Origin: Novosphingobium sp. UBA6272
Lineage (GTDB): Bacteria; Pseudomonadota; Alphaproteobacteria; Sphingomonadales; Sphingomonadaceae
Direction of reading: 5' to 3'
DNA length: 64,000 bases
Assembly: GCF_002440635.1 (NCBI RefSeq)
Contig: NZ_DJUW01000003.1
Location: 114,276-178,275 of the forward strand
How positions within the stretch are numbered: the first letter of the stretch is position 1; every line of letters begins with the position of its first letter. The translations under genes were made by a program, and so were the position numbers. This document shows, piece after piece, positions 16,228 to 24,195 of this stretch. The notes under the pieces were generated by a model that was not told the DNA's origin, did not search any database, and was given only the letters and a program-made list of their open reading frames with translations.

Positions 16228-17583
16228 ATGAGGGAATGCATGCAAATCAAGCGCAAAGCACGGATCTTGATCGGCACGGTTACCGCCCTGGCGTTGACCG
16301 CCGGGCCGGTTCTGGCCGAGCCGATCAGCCTTGCCGATGCGGTCAGCATGGGCCTCGCCCGCAGTCCCGAGATTGGCCAGGCCCAGGCCCGCGTCCGCGC
16401 CGCAGAGGCCGGGCGCGACCAGGCCGAACGCGAATGGATGCCGCGCATCGAAGCGACCGGAGTCTATGGCTGGCGGCATCTCGAGAATGCGCCGCGCATC
16501 AACCTGGGGCTGTCTGCGGTCAAGACCCGCCCGTTTTACGCCACGATCAGCCTTAACCAGTCGCTGTGGGATTTCGGCCGCCGCCAGTTCGCCTCCAAGG
16601 CGCAGGAAGGCCGGATGATCGCGGCGGGCTGGGATGAGCAGGCCACCGGCGAATATGCCGCCTATGCGATCGCCCGCGCCTATCTGCAGGTCCGGGTCCA
16701 GCAGATGATTGTCGAGGGGGCGGAAGAGAACCTGTCATTTCACCGCGACCTGTTTGCCGATGTCGGTGAAGCGGTCGATCGCGGGGTCCTGACCATCGCT
16801 GAAAAGCAGCAGGCCGATGAACGGCTGCAGGGCGCGATCCTGGCGCTCGATCAGGCCCGCGCCGAACGCGATACGGCCCGCTCGGAACTGGCGCTGCTGC
16901 TCGGCATCTCGGAATTCGACCTGCAATTGCCGCCCGATCCTGAAGCGAAATTGCCGGCCACGCTTGAGGACGCATTGGCGGTCGCCCGGATCAACGATCC
17001 GCGCCTGCGCAGCGCCGAGGCGCGGGTTCGTTCTGCCCAGGCCGGGGCGGGCCGGGCCTGGAGCGAATATGCGCCGCAATTGGGGGTCCAGGGCACGATC
17101 CGCTATGGCGAAGACTTCGAAGGCTACCGCGGCACCACCAAGGATTACGAACTGCTGCTTGTGGCGCGCTGGACCCTGTTCGACGGCGGGATCAATTCGG
17201 CCCGGGTGCGCGAAGCAAAGGCCGGAGTGGACGAGGCCCGCTTTGCCCTGGCCCAGGCCGACCGGGAGAGCGAGCTGGCGATCCGCAAATCGTGGATCGC
17301 GATCGAAGACTGGAAGGCCCGGCTCAAGATCCAGCGCGACCGGCTGAAAGTCGCCCGCGATCTGCGCATTTCCTATGTCGAGCAATTCGGAATCGGGCGG
17401 CGTTCGCTGCTTGATCTGCTGGCGGCGCAAAGCGCGGTTTTCAGCGCGACATCGGAAGTCAATGTTGCCCAGCACGGCTTGTGGCTGGCGCAATATGGTC
17501 TGCTTGGCCAGATGGGCGGCCTGCGCGATTTCCTGGGCGTAACCGAACGCAAGCTCAGCGCGAAAATGTACGGGCCGCGTTAG
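16228..17583 (+). CDS. TolC family outer membrane channel of the type I system
   Basis: Outer membrane efflux protein, 451 residues, which would complete the exporter formed by the divergent ABC and HlyD genes. It has a signal peptide (to about ..PVLAEP), then the two TolC-repeat halves. The helical tunnel regions carry SLADAVSMGLARSPEIGQAQARV and TLEDALAVARINDPRLRSAEARV in equivalent places, and GRRSLLDLLAAQSAVFSA is near the C-terminus, as in LapE/AggA-type proteins. ATGs at 16228 and 16240 are both possible; the second has AGGGA four bases upstream and gives a cleaner signal peptide. A terminator follows at 17602. Confidence 0.92.
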   Translation: MRECMQIKRKARILIGTVTALALTAGPVLAEPISLADAVSMGLARSPEIGQAQARVRAAEAGRDQAEREWMPRIEATGVYGWRHLENAPRINLGLSAVKTRPFYATISLNQSLWDFGRRQFASKAQEGRMIAAGWDEQATGEYAAYAIARAYLQVRVQQMIVEGAEENLSFHRDLFADVGEAVDRGVLTIAEKQQADERLQGAILALDQARAERDTARSELALLLGISEFDLQLPPDPEAKLPATLEDALAVARINDPRLRSAEARVRSAQAGAGRAWSEYAPQLGVQGTIRYGEDFEGYRGTTKDYELLLVARWTLFDGGINSARVREAKAGVDEARFALAQADRESELAIRKSWIAIEDWKARLKIQRDRLKVARDLRISYVEQFGIGRRSLLDLLAAQSAVFSATSEVNVAQHGLWLAQYGLLGQMGGLRDFLGVTERKLSAKMYGPR

Positions 17584-17601
17584 CCGCTTTACCCAAAATG
17601 A

Positions 17602-17631
17602 AAGCCCCGCCCGGGTGGCCGGGCGGGGCTT
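17602..17631. terminator. Bidirectional terminator between TolC and DUF2853-OmpA genes
   Basis: Perfect 13-bp arms (AAGCCCCGCCCGG at 17602-17614 and the complement at 17619-17631) with a GTGG loop, between two convergent genes. The T-run is weak on both strands (GATTTCAT on the plus side, CATTTTG on the minus side). Confidence 0.75.
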
Positions 17632-17653
17632 GATTTCATCGCGCTGCCGCGCG

Positions 17654-19186
17654 TTACTTGACGACCACCTCGACCCGGCGCGCGGCGTCCTTGGCGACGC
17701 TGGCGTCGGTCACGTTCTCGGGCTTGACAAGCACGGCCGAAGCTTCGGGAATGCCGGCCTTTACCAGAGCGGCCTGGACCGCCTGGGCGCGCTTCTTCGC
17801 CAGATCGGCGTTCATTGCGGCATTGCCGCTGGGATCGGCATAGCCCGAAATCGCCAGGCTTGAGCCGGGATTGGCTTCAAGCCAGCCCTTGAGCCCGCCT
17901 GCCGCCGGATCGAAGGCCGGGACGACATCGATCTTGCCGCTGTCGAAATAGACCTTGACCACCGGCTTGCCTTCGCGGCTTTCGGTGGTGACGCCGGCGC
18001 CGGTGGGGATCGTAACCGTGCCTTCGGCTGGAGCGGCAGCGAGTTCGGCGGTGCCGGCGGGTGCTGCGGCAGCCTCGCTGCCGGCAGCGACCGGGGCGGA
18101 GGTGGAGTCGGCGCCCGCTGCGCCATCGTCCGACGGGCCGCGCAGGAACAGCCACCAGGCCAGGAACAGCAACAGCGCAAGGCCAAGCAACCACCACAGC
18201 CAGCCGAGGCCCGAATCCTCGTCCTTGGCCGATCCGCTGAGCGACTGGGCACCCCCGCTGACCGCCGAGGCCGCCTTGCTGGCTGCCCCCGTGGCAAGCG
18301 ACGCGGCGCCAGCGGCGGCAGCTCCGGCGGCACCGGCCACTGCAGCTCCGGCATCGGAGGCTGCAGCGACCGTAGCCTTGGCGGCATCGGCCGCGCCCGT
18401 GGTTGCGGCCTTGGCCGTATCGGTGGCAGCGCTGGCAACAGCCTTCGCGGTGTCGGCTACGCTGTCAGCCGCCTTGCCCGCTGCCTGCTTGGCCGCGGCC
18501 GGTGCCGCGCTGGCCAGGCCGAGCGCGCCGCCGGCTGCCGCCGTTGCAGCCGCTGCCGTGCCGGTATTGACGGACTTCTTGGTCGCCGCGGATTTCGTGG
18601 TTGAAACCTTGGCTGGGGCGGCAGCCTTCTTGGCCGGTGCAGCCTTGGGTGCAGCGGCTTTCTTCGCCGCTGGTTTCTTCGCGGCTGCGGCCCCTGCGGT
18701 TGCAGCGCCAGCAACTGCGGCGGCCGCACCGGCAGCCTTGGCAGCGCTCTTCTTCGCCGGAGCCTTGGTCGCTGCGGGCTTGGTTTCGGCCTTCGCTGTT
18801 GCCTTGGCAGCAGCAGGCTTCTTCTCGGTCTTGGCCGGAGCCTTTGCGGCAGTGGGCTTGGCCTTGGGCTCGAACAGGCCAAGCGCGCCAAAATTGTCTG
18901 CCAACAGGTAGTAAACGGTGACGCGGTTCTTAGTCCGATCAGCCTTCATCAAATCGCCTACTTTGGCGATTGCGGCATCGAGGACGCTATCTGTTTCGGT
19001 CCGGCCAAGCTTCTTCTTAAGAAAATTGTTGCGGACTCGGTCGAGTTCCTTCGGATCGGAAAACGATACCAGCGCAGAATCGCGATTTCGCAAGGCAATC
19101 CCGCAATAGCGGACGATGCCGGCGATGATCGCATCGTCAGCTTTGGCGGCGTATTTCTTGACATCAGCAGCCCAATCAGTTGCCAT
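17654..19186 (-). CDS. DUF2853 domain fused to Ala/Lys-rich linker, membrane segment and OmpA-like domain
   Basis: A 510-residue mosaic. Residues 1 to about 105 match DUF2853 (DWAADVKKYAAKADDAII, IVRYCGIALRNRDSALVSFS, RVTVYYLLADNFGALGLF), normally a free-standing ~105-aa protein of unknown function. Residues about 106-325 are Ala/Lys/Pro-rich and resemble histone H1-like tails before becoming Ala-rich amphipathic repeats. One membrane segment follows (about 326-350, WLWWLLGLALLLFLAWWLF). The C-terminus (about 405-510) is OmpA/BON-like (VKVYFDSGKIDV, SGYADPSGN, LAKKRAQAVQAAL, RRVEVVVK). No signal peptide precedes the DUF2853 part, so it is probably cytoplasmic with the OmpA domain in the periplasm. 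Peptidoglycan binding by the OmpA part is inferred from the family. The gene has its own promoter region with an 18-bp palindrome. Confidence 0.82.
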   Translation of the reverse strand: MATDWAADVKKYAAKADDAIIAGIVRYCGIALRNRDSALVSFSDPKELDRVRNNFLKKKLGRTETDSVLDAAIAKVGDLMKADRTKNRVTVYYLLADNFGALGLFEPKAKPTAAKAPAKTEKKPAAAKATAKAETKPAATKAPAKKSAAKAAGAAAAVAGAATAGAAAAKKPAAKKAAAPKAAPAKKAAAPAKVSTTKSAATKKSVNTGTAAAATAAAGGALGLASAAPAAAKQAAGKAADSVADTAKAVASAATDTAKAATTGAADAAKATVAAASDAGAAVAGAAGAAAAGAASLATGAASKAASAVSGGAQSLSGSAKDEDSGLGWLWWLLGLALLLFLAWWLFLRGPSDDGAAGADSTSAPVAAGSEAAAAPAGTAELAAAPAEGTVTIPTGAGVTTESREGKPVVKVYFDSGKIDVVPAFDPAAGGLKGWLEANPGSSLAISGYADPSGNAAMNADLAKKRAQAVQAALVKAGIPEASAVLVKPENVTDASVAKDAARRVEVVVK

Positions 19187-19220
19187 TTCCCACTCCCTAC
19201 GACCTCGACAATCGGTGATT

Positions 19221-19238
19221 GTCTCAAAGCTTTGAGAC
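19221..19238. promoter_or_regulatory. 18-bp perfect palindrome upstream of the DUF2853-OmpA gene
   Basis: GTCTCAAAGCTTTGAGAC is a perfect palindrome 35 bp upstream of the start codon at 19186, in the position of an operator or promoter dyad for the minus-strand gene. It abuts CCCGAAGCACCG, a sequence shared with the repeat arm at 9361-9372. The regulator is unknown. Confidence 0.5.
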
Positions 19239-19300
19239 CCGAAGCACCGGCGGGAACCTAGCGATTTATCGCGGGCGGTCTAGCTGGAAATAGTAGCAAT

Positions 19301-20515
19301 TCAGGCGGCGAGACGAAGCTCGAGACGGCCCCAGACTTCCACCAGGGCCTTGGTCAAATCCTGCATCATCGACTCGGTGTGCGCGGGGCCGGGGGTGAAG
19401 CGCAGCCGCTCGCTGCCGCGCGGCACGGTGGGGTAATTGATCGGCTGAACGTAGACGCCGTATTCGGCCAAAAGGATGTCGGAGACCTTCTTGGCCTTGA
19501 CCGGATCGCCGACCATCAGCGGGACGATGTGGGTGGTCGAGTCCATCACCGGCAGGCCGGCGTCGCGGAACTGCTGCTTGAGGAACGCCGCATTGGCCTG
19601 CTGCGCCTCGCGCTCGACCGAGCTGGCCTTGAGGTGGCGGACCGATGCGAGCACGCCCGCGACCAGCACCGGCGAAAGGCTGGTGGTGAAGATGAACCCA
19701 GGTGCATAGCTGCGGATCACGTCGATGATCCGGCTGTCGGCGGCGATATAGCCGCCCATCACGCCGAACGCCTTGCCGAGCGTGCCCTCGATGATGTCGA
19801 TCCGGTGGGCCGCCGCATCGCGGTCGGTGATCCCGCCCCCGCGGGGGCCATACATGCCGACCGCATGGACCTCGTCGATGTAGGTCAGCGCGTTGTACTT
19901 TTCGGCGAGGTCGCAGATCGCGTGGATCGGGGCGACATCGCCTTCCATCGAATAGACGCTCTCGAACGCGATCAGCTTGGGCAATTCGGGGTCTTCGGCG
20001 GCGAGCAGCTCTTCCAGATGGGCCAGATCGTTGTGGCGGAACACGCGCTTCTCAGCGCCCGAATTGCGGATCCCGGCGATCATGCTGGCGTGGTTCAATT
20101 CGTCCGAGAAGATCACGCAGCCGGGCAGGATCTTGGCGATGGTCGAGAGCGTCGCGTCGTTCGAGACATAGCCCGAGGTGAACAGCAGCGCGCCGTCCTT
20201 GCCGTGGAGGTCAGCCAGCTCGGCTTCGAGATCGACATGGTAATGGGTGTTGCCGCCGATGTTGCGGGTGCCGCCCGAACCGGCGCCGACATCGTGCAGC
20301 GCCTCTTCCATCGCCGCGATCACCTTGGGGTGCTGTCCCATCGCGAGGTAATCGTTCGAACACCACACCGTGATGTCCTTGGGCCCGTTGTGCCCGGCAA
20401 AGCAGCGCGCGTTGGGATAGGCGCCCTTGTTGCGCAGGATGTCGATGAACACGCGGTAGCGGCCTTCCGAATGGAGCCGCTCGATCGCCTGGTCGAATAT
20501 CAGATCGTAGTTCAC
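19301..20515 (-). CDS. hemA: 5-aminolevulinate synthase
   Basis: PLP enzyme that condenses glycine and succinyl-CoA to 5-aminolevulinate, the first step of alphaproteobacterial haem synthesis. Typical features are NYDLIFDQAIERLHSEGRYR at the start, CSNDYLAMGQHP, GAGSGGTRNIGGN, FSDELNHASMI, YIDEVHAVGMYG, the PLP lysine in EGTLGKAFGVMGG and the C-terminal RLRFTPGPAHT. The GTG at 20515 gives the standard N-terminus (M)NYDLIFDQ and has GGGGGAA about 9 bases upstream; the ATG at 20536 would add seven unrelated residues. About 404 residues. It stands alone, 90 bp from the MBL hydrolase gene. Its succinyl-CoA substrate is also the product of the propionate module further along. Confidence 0.96.
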   Translation of the reverse strand: MNYDLIFDQAIERLHSEGRYRVFIDILRNKGAYPNARCFAGHNGPKDITVWCSNDYLAMGQHPKVIAAMEEALHDVGAGSGGTRNIGGNTHYHVDLEAELADLHGKDGALLFTSGYVSNDATLSTIAKILPGCVIFSDELNHASMIAGIRNSGAEKRVFRHNDLAHLEELLAAEDPELPKLIAFESVYSMEGDVAPIHAICDLAEKYNALTYIDEVHAVGMYGPRGGGITDRDAAAHRIDIIEGTLGKAFGVMGGYIAADSRIIDVIRSYAPGFIFTTSLSPVLVAGVLASVRHLKASSVEREAQQANAAFLKQQFRDAGLPVMDSTTHIVPLMVGDPVKAKKVSDILLAEYGVYVQPINYPTVPRGSERLRFTPGPAHTESMMQDLTKALVEVWGRLELRLAA

Positions 20516-20604
20516 GTGACTGGGTTCCCCCGGCATGCCGCCGTGTTTCGGCGCGCTCTACGCGAAGGAGTGGGCGATTGCGAGTCCAATCGCATTGCGC
20601 TGGA

Positions 20605-21525
20605 TCAAACCGATGGGGAAGTAAAACCCTGACGCACGCCTGTCCGGTTCTGGGGATCGATTACCCATTCGTAGTCGTGCCCTGGCAGGACGACCAGCCC
20701 CGGGTTCTGCGCCTTGAGCGCCTGGATCGAGCGCAGCCAGGCGAAGACCTCGCGGCGCTCTTCGGGGGCCAGAAAGTCCCCGACCAGCCGGGAACGGGCG
20801 CGGGTTTCGGTCCAGTTCTGGGTGAAGGTCGAAATATCCCCGGCGAACAGGAATTCCTGCCCGCTGGCCAGCCGCACGAAGATCATCTGCGATCCGGGGG
20901 TGTGGCTGTGGGCAGGGATCACCACCACGCCGGGAGCGACCGCGACCGGAGCAGTGCCGGTGATCGCGGGCCGAGGCCTGGGGCCCTGCGGCCAGGGCAG
21001 CATTTCGCTCCAGCGGTTTCCCGAGATTTGCGCGGGATTTAGCCGCGCGGCTGCCAGCGCGGTCGGATTGTTCAAGGCGATCAGGCCGCCTTCGTGATCG
21101 ATATGTTCGTGCGTGATCAGGATCAGTCCGGCATCACGCAATGCCGCTTCGATTCGGGCCTGCGCGGCGGCATCGAACTGTTCCATCCCCATATCGGTCG
21201 CCGCCGCTTTGGGTAGGCCGCTATCGATGACCACCGGCTTGCCGCCCTTGATCGGTAACCGCCAGGCCATCACGCCAATCAGCTTCCGTTTGAGGCCCGA
21301 TCCGGCGACGAACAGATTGCCCGGCATGCGGCGGAAAGAGGACAGTTCGACCTCTACGGCATATGGCGCTTCCCCCGGGATGCTGGCGGCGAGCTGCCGC
21401 AGTTGGGCGATTGTGACCGGTTTAAGCTGGGCATCGCCGGGACGATTGTCGAGCAGCAGCCAGTAATAGGGCAGGCCGAGCAGCAGGATCAGGCCGAGCA
21501 GAAACCAGTTGAGGCGGCGGGTCAT
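20605..21525 (-). CDS. Membrane-anchored MBL-fold metallo-hydrolase
   Basis: A 306-residue metallo-beta-lactamase-fold protein. An N-terminal hydrophobic segment (about residues 6-25, LNWFLLGLILLLGLPYYWLL) acts as signal anchor and places the domain in the periplasm. Metal ligands are in ITHEHIDHEGG, IPAHSHTPGSQ, LFAGDIST and LPGHDYEW. The substrate is unknown; these motifs occur in lactonases, glyoxalase II-like and other hydrolases. The start overlaps the murI stop by 4 bp (ATGA), so it is co-translated after murI. No link with cell-wall synthesis is proven by this. Confidence 0.85.
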   Translation of the reverse strand: MTRRLNWFLLGLILLLGLPYYWLLLDNRPGDAQLKPVTIAQLRQLAASIPGEAPYAVEVELSSFRRMPGNLFVAGSGLKRKLIGVMAWRLPIKGGKPVVIDSGLPKAAATDMGMEQFDAAAQARIEAALRDAGLILITHEHIDHEGGLIALNNPTALAAARLNPAQISGNRWSEMLPWPQGPRPRPAITGTAPVAVAPGVVVIPAHSHTPGSQMIFVRLASGQEFLFAGDISTFTQNWTETRARSRLVGDFLAPEERREVFAWLRSIQALKAQNPGLVVLPGHDYEWVIDPQNRTGVRQGFTSPSV

Positions 21526-22322
21526 GTCAGCACCTCCATGCGGCCGAGGCCATAGCCGGCCAGTGCCGGAGCAAGGGCCGCGAGATCGGGTTCGGCCTTG
21601 GTGAACAGGGCGAAGTCGGGCCGGGTGCGGGTAAAGCCCTGGTCCTTGGTCAGGTGGACGATCCGCCGGGCGATGCCGGCCGCCCCGTCGACGAAGGTGA
21701 CCTCTGGCCCGAACGCCGCGGCCAGTTCCTCGGTCACCAGCGGAAAGTGCGTGCAGGCCAGCACCACGGTGTCGATCGCTGCGCCGCCCGGCTGGTCGCG
21801 CAGCCCGGCAGCGGCGCGGGCGTAGACTGCGGGATCGACCGGCTCGCCGCGCAGCTTCGCCTCCGCCGCGCCGACCAGTTCCCCGGCGGCAAAGCGCAGC
21901 AGAACCTTGTCGGTGGCAAATTCGGCAGCGAGCCGGTTGACATAAGGCTGGCGGATCGTCGCTGCCGTGCCGAGCAGACCGATCGTGCCGCTGCGGGTAC
22001 GTTCAGCAGCAGGCTTGATCGCAGGCACCGTGCCGACGATCGGAACATTGAGCACGTCGCGGACCATGGCCAGGGCAATCGTGCTGGCGGTGTTGCAAGC
22101 GATGCAGATCAGCCGCGGGGCATAGCGCTCGCTCATCCGCCCGAGCAGCCCGCAGACCCGCGCGGCGACCTCCGCCTCGGTCTTGGTGCCATAGGGCAGT
22201 CCGCCATTGTCCGCGGCGTAGATCACCGGAGCACCGGGCAATAGACGACGCACTTCGGCCAGCACCGACAGTCCGCCGACCCCGGAATCGAAGAAAAGCA
22301 GGGGAGCAGCAGAATCAACCAA
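21522..22322 (-). CDS. murI: Glutamate racemase
   Basis: Converts L- to D-glutamate for peptidoglycan in the cytoplasm without a cofactor. The two catalytic cysteines are in IACNTAST and VLACTHFPLV, and the N-terminus has LLFFDSGVGGLSVL and AADNGGLPYG. The start is uncertain. The frame is open to 22709, but upstream of about 22322 it runs through an intergenic repeat. A TTG at 22322 gives (M)VDSAAPLLFFDSGVGG and about 266 residues, the family size, with GGGA ten bases upstream. The gene is divergent from plsY and the repeat at 22343-22419 lies between them. Confidence 0.9.
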   Translation of the reverse strand: MVDSAAPLLFFDSGVGGLSVLAEVRRLLPGAPVIYAADNGGLPYGTKTEAEVAARVCGLLGRMSERYAPRLICIACNTASTIALAMVRDVLNVPIVGTVPAIKPAAERTRSGTIGLLGTAATIRQPYVNRLAAEFATDKVLLRFAAGELVGAAEAKLRGEPVDPAVYARAAAGLRDQPGGAAIDTVVLACTHFPLVTEELAAAFGPEVTFVDGAAGIARRIVHLTKDQGFTRTRPDFALFTKAEPDLAALAPALAGYGLGRMEVLT

Positions 22323-22342
22323 TCCGAACCAGTCCCGTCTGT

Positions 22343-22419
22343 CCTGAGCTTGTCGAAGGACCGTTCTTGACCCTACAAGCGCTGGGTAGACGAAAGTTCT
22401 GGGCTTCGACAAGCTCAGG
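22343..22419. repeat. Intergenic palindromic repeat between murI and plsY
   Basis: A 16-bp perfect inverted repeat (CCTGAGCTTGTCGAAG at 22343-22358, complement at 22404-22419) with outer partial pairing (GGACCGTTC / GCCGAACGG). Sequences with CTTCGACAAGCTCAGG are common intergenic repeats in alphaproteobacteria. A related but diverged copy is at 44695-44804. Confidence 0.75.
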
Positions 22420-22439
22420 CCGAACGGTTGGGGGTAGTA

Positions 22440-23021
22440 ATGTATTCGCTTTACGCACTGGCCTTGGGTTACCTGCTCGGCTCGGTTCCGTTCGGATTGA
22501 TCCTCACCAACCTGTTCGGCGAAGGCAATCTGCGCCAGATTGGCTCGGGCAACATCGGTGCGACCAATGTGCTGCGCACCGGCAACAAGGGGCTGGCCGC
22601 GGCGACGCTGCTGCTGGACGGGGCCAAAGGCTTTCTGGCGGTCTGGCTGGCATGGCGCTGGTGGCCGGAAGTTGCAGGCTATGCGGCGCTGGGCGCGGTG
22701 CTGGGGCATTGCTTCCCGGTCTGGCTGCGGTTCAAGGGCGGCAAGGGCGTGGCGACCACGCTGGGAGTCACGCTCGCGCTCGCGACACCGATCGGGCTGA
22801 CCTATGCGGCAACCTGGCTGGTCATGCTGGCCGCAACGCGGATTTCCTCGCTTTCAGGTATGACCGCGGCGCTGGCCGCGCCAGTGGCGGCTTGGTTTTC
22901 AGGCAATCAGGCTTTCGTGCCGGTGCTGGCCGCAATTGCCGCACTGGTGCTGTGGCTCCATCGCGCCAATATTGCCCGCCTGCGCGCCGGGACCGAACCG
23001 AAGGTTGGGCAGAAAAGCTGA
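22440..23021 (+). CDS. plsY: Glycerol-3-phosphate acyltransferase PlsY
   Basis: Integral membrane enzyme that transfers an acyl group from acyl-phosphate to glycerol-3-phosphate, the first step of phospholipid synthesis. The 193-residue protein has the three PlsY motifs: GSVPFGLILTNLFG with GNIGATNVLRTGNKG, LGHCFPVWLRFKGGKGVATTLG, and the C-terminal LWLHRANIARLRAGTEPK. About five hydrophobic segments. The ATG at 22440 has GGGGGTA in front and fits the family N-terminus (MYSLYALALGYLLGS). The stop overlaps the dprA start by one base (TGATG), so both are coupled. Confidence 0.95.
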   Translation: MYSLYALALGYLLGSVPFGLILTNLFGEGNLRQIGSGNIGATNVLRTGNKGLAAATLLLDGAKGFLAVWLAWRWWPEVAGYAALGAVLGHCFPVWLRFKGGKGVATTLGVTLALATPIGLTYAATWLVMLAATRISSLSGMTAALAAPVAAWFSGNQAFVPVLAAIAALVLWLHRANIARLRAGTEPKVGQKS

Positions 23022-24115
23022 TGACCGCGCTGTCGCAGGAGGAAGCCTTCGCGCGGATCCGCCTGCTGCGCTCGCCCAATATCGGTCCGGTGTCCTACCG
23101 GCAGCTGCTGCGCCGCTTCGGCTCGGCGCTGGCCGCGCTGGAGGCCTTGCCCGATCTGGCGGGGCGGGGCGGGGCGCAGTACCGCGCCGCTCCGGAAGAA
23201 CGCATTTCGCGCGAGGTGGCGGCGGTTCGGGCCAGCGGCGCGCGCTATCTGTTTCACGACGGCGCGGACTATCCGGTCTTGCTGGCCGAGCTTGACAGCG
23301 CCCCTCCGATCCTGACCTGCCGCGGCGACACCGCGCTGGCGGCAAGGCCCTGCGTCGCGATTGTCGGCGCGCGCAATGCCTCGGCGGCGGCGGTCAAGCT
23401 GGCGCGGCAGTTCGCTTCCGATCTGGCTGAGGCCGGGATCGTGGTGGTTTCGGGACTGGCCCGGGGGATCGACGGCGCGGCGCATCAGGCGGCACTGGAC
23501 GGCGGCACCATCGGGGTGATCGCCAGCGGCATCGACATTGCCTATCCACCCGAGCACCTCGATCTGCAGGAGCAGGTCGCCACGCGCGGACTGCTACTGG
23601 CCGAACAGCCGCCGGGGACCGACCCGCTGGCCCGCCATTTTCCCTCGCGCAACCGGATCATCGCCGGACTGGCAGCGGGAACAGTGGTGGTCGAGGCCGC
23701 GCCCAAGTCCGGCTCGCTGATCACCGCGCGGCTGGCCGGCGAAGCGGGGCGCGAGGTGATGGCCGTTCCCGGTTCTCCGCTTGAGCCACGCTCGCAGGGC
23801 TGCAACCAGCTGATCCGCGAAGGGGCGGTACTGGTGCAATCGGCGGCTGACGTGATCGAACTGGTAAGCAGCTTCGACGGCACCCCGCGATCGGCCTTCC
23901 GCGAAAGCGCGCCCGGCTTTGAAGCGCTGCCCGAGGATTTGGGTGAGGCCCCAGCCGATGTCACCGCGCTGCTCACCACTGCGCCGGTCGCGGTGGACGA
24001 ACTGATCCGGCAGAGCGGCGAAAGCCCTGCCTCCGTCCAGCTTGCCCTGCTCGAGCTGGAGCTGGCCGGTCGGCTGATCCGCCACGCTGCTGGACGGGTC
24101 AGCCTGTCCGGATGA
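23021..24115 (+). CDS. dprA: DNA processing protein DprA
   Basis: Loads RecA on incoming single-stranded DNA during transformation and recombination. The 364-residue protein has an N-terminal SAM-like helical region (RLLRSPNIGPVSYRQLLRRFG), the Rossmann-like core with VAIVGARNASAAAV, VVSGLARGIDGAAHQAAL, YPPEHLDLQEQV, HFPSRNRIIAGLA and PKSGSLITARLAGEAGREVMAVPG, and a C-terminal winged-helix (DML1-like) domain (VTALLTTAPVAVDELIRQSG). The ATG at 23021 is fixed by the overlap with the plsY stop and the family N-terminus. plsY-dprA-topA order is usual in this group, although three other genes separate dprA and topA here. Confidence 0.95.
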   Translation: MTALSQEEAFARIRLLRSPNIGPVSYRQLLRRFGSALAALEALPDLAGRGGAQYRAAPEERISREVAAVRASGARYLFHDGADYPVLLAELDSAPPILTCRGDTALAARPCVAIVGARNASAAAVKLARQFASDLAEAGIVVVSGLARGIDGAAHQAALDGGTIGVIASGIDIAYPPEHLDLQEQVATRGLLLAEQPPGTDPLARHFPSRNRIIAGLAAGTVVVEAAPKSGSLITARLAGEAGREVMAVPGSPLEPRSQGCNQLIREGAVLVQSAADVIELVSSFDGTPRSAFRESAPGFEALPEDLGEAPADVTALLTTAPVAVDELIRQSGESPASVQLALLELELAGRLIRHAAGRVSLSG

Positions 24116-24195
24116 ATGATACTTTGTAACATTCACATTCGGTTCATCGCCGAAGCGACACGCTCCACCTCTGCATAACCAAGGAGGGACCGGAT

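Noticed and set aside
22367..23020. 5' extension of the dprA reading frame through plsY
   Set aside because: This frame overlaps plsY completely and has no family match; DprA starts at the coupled ATG at 23021.
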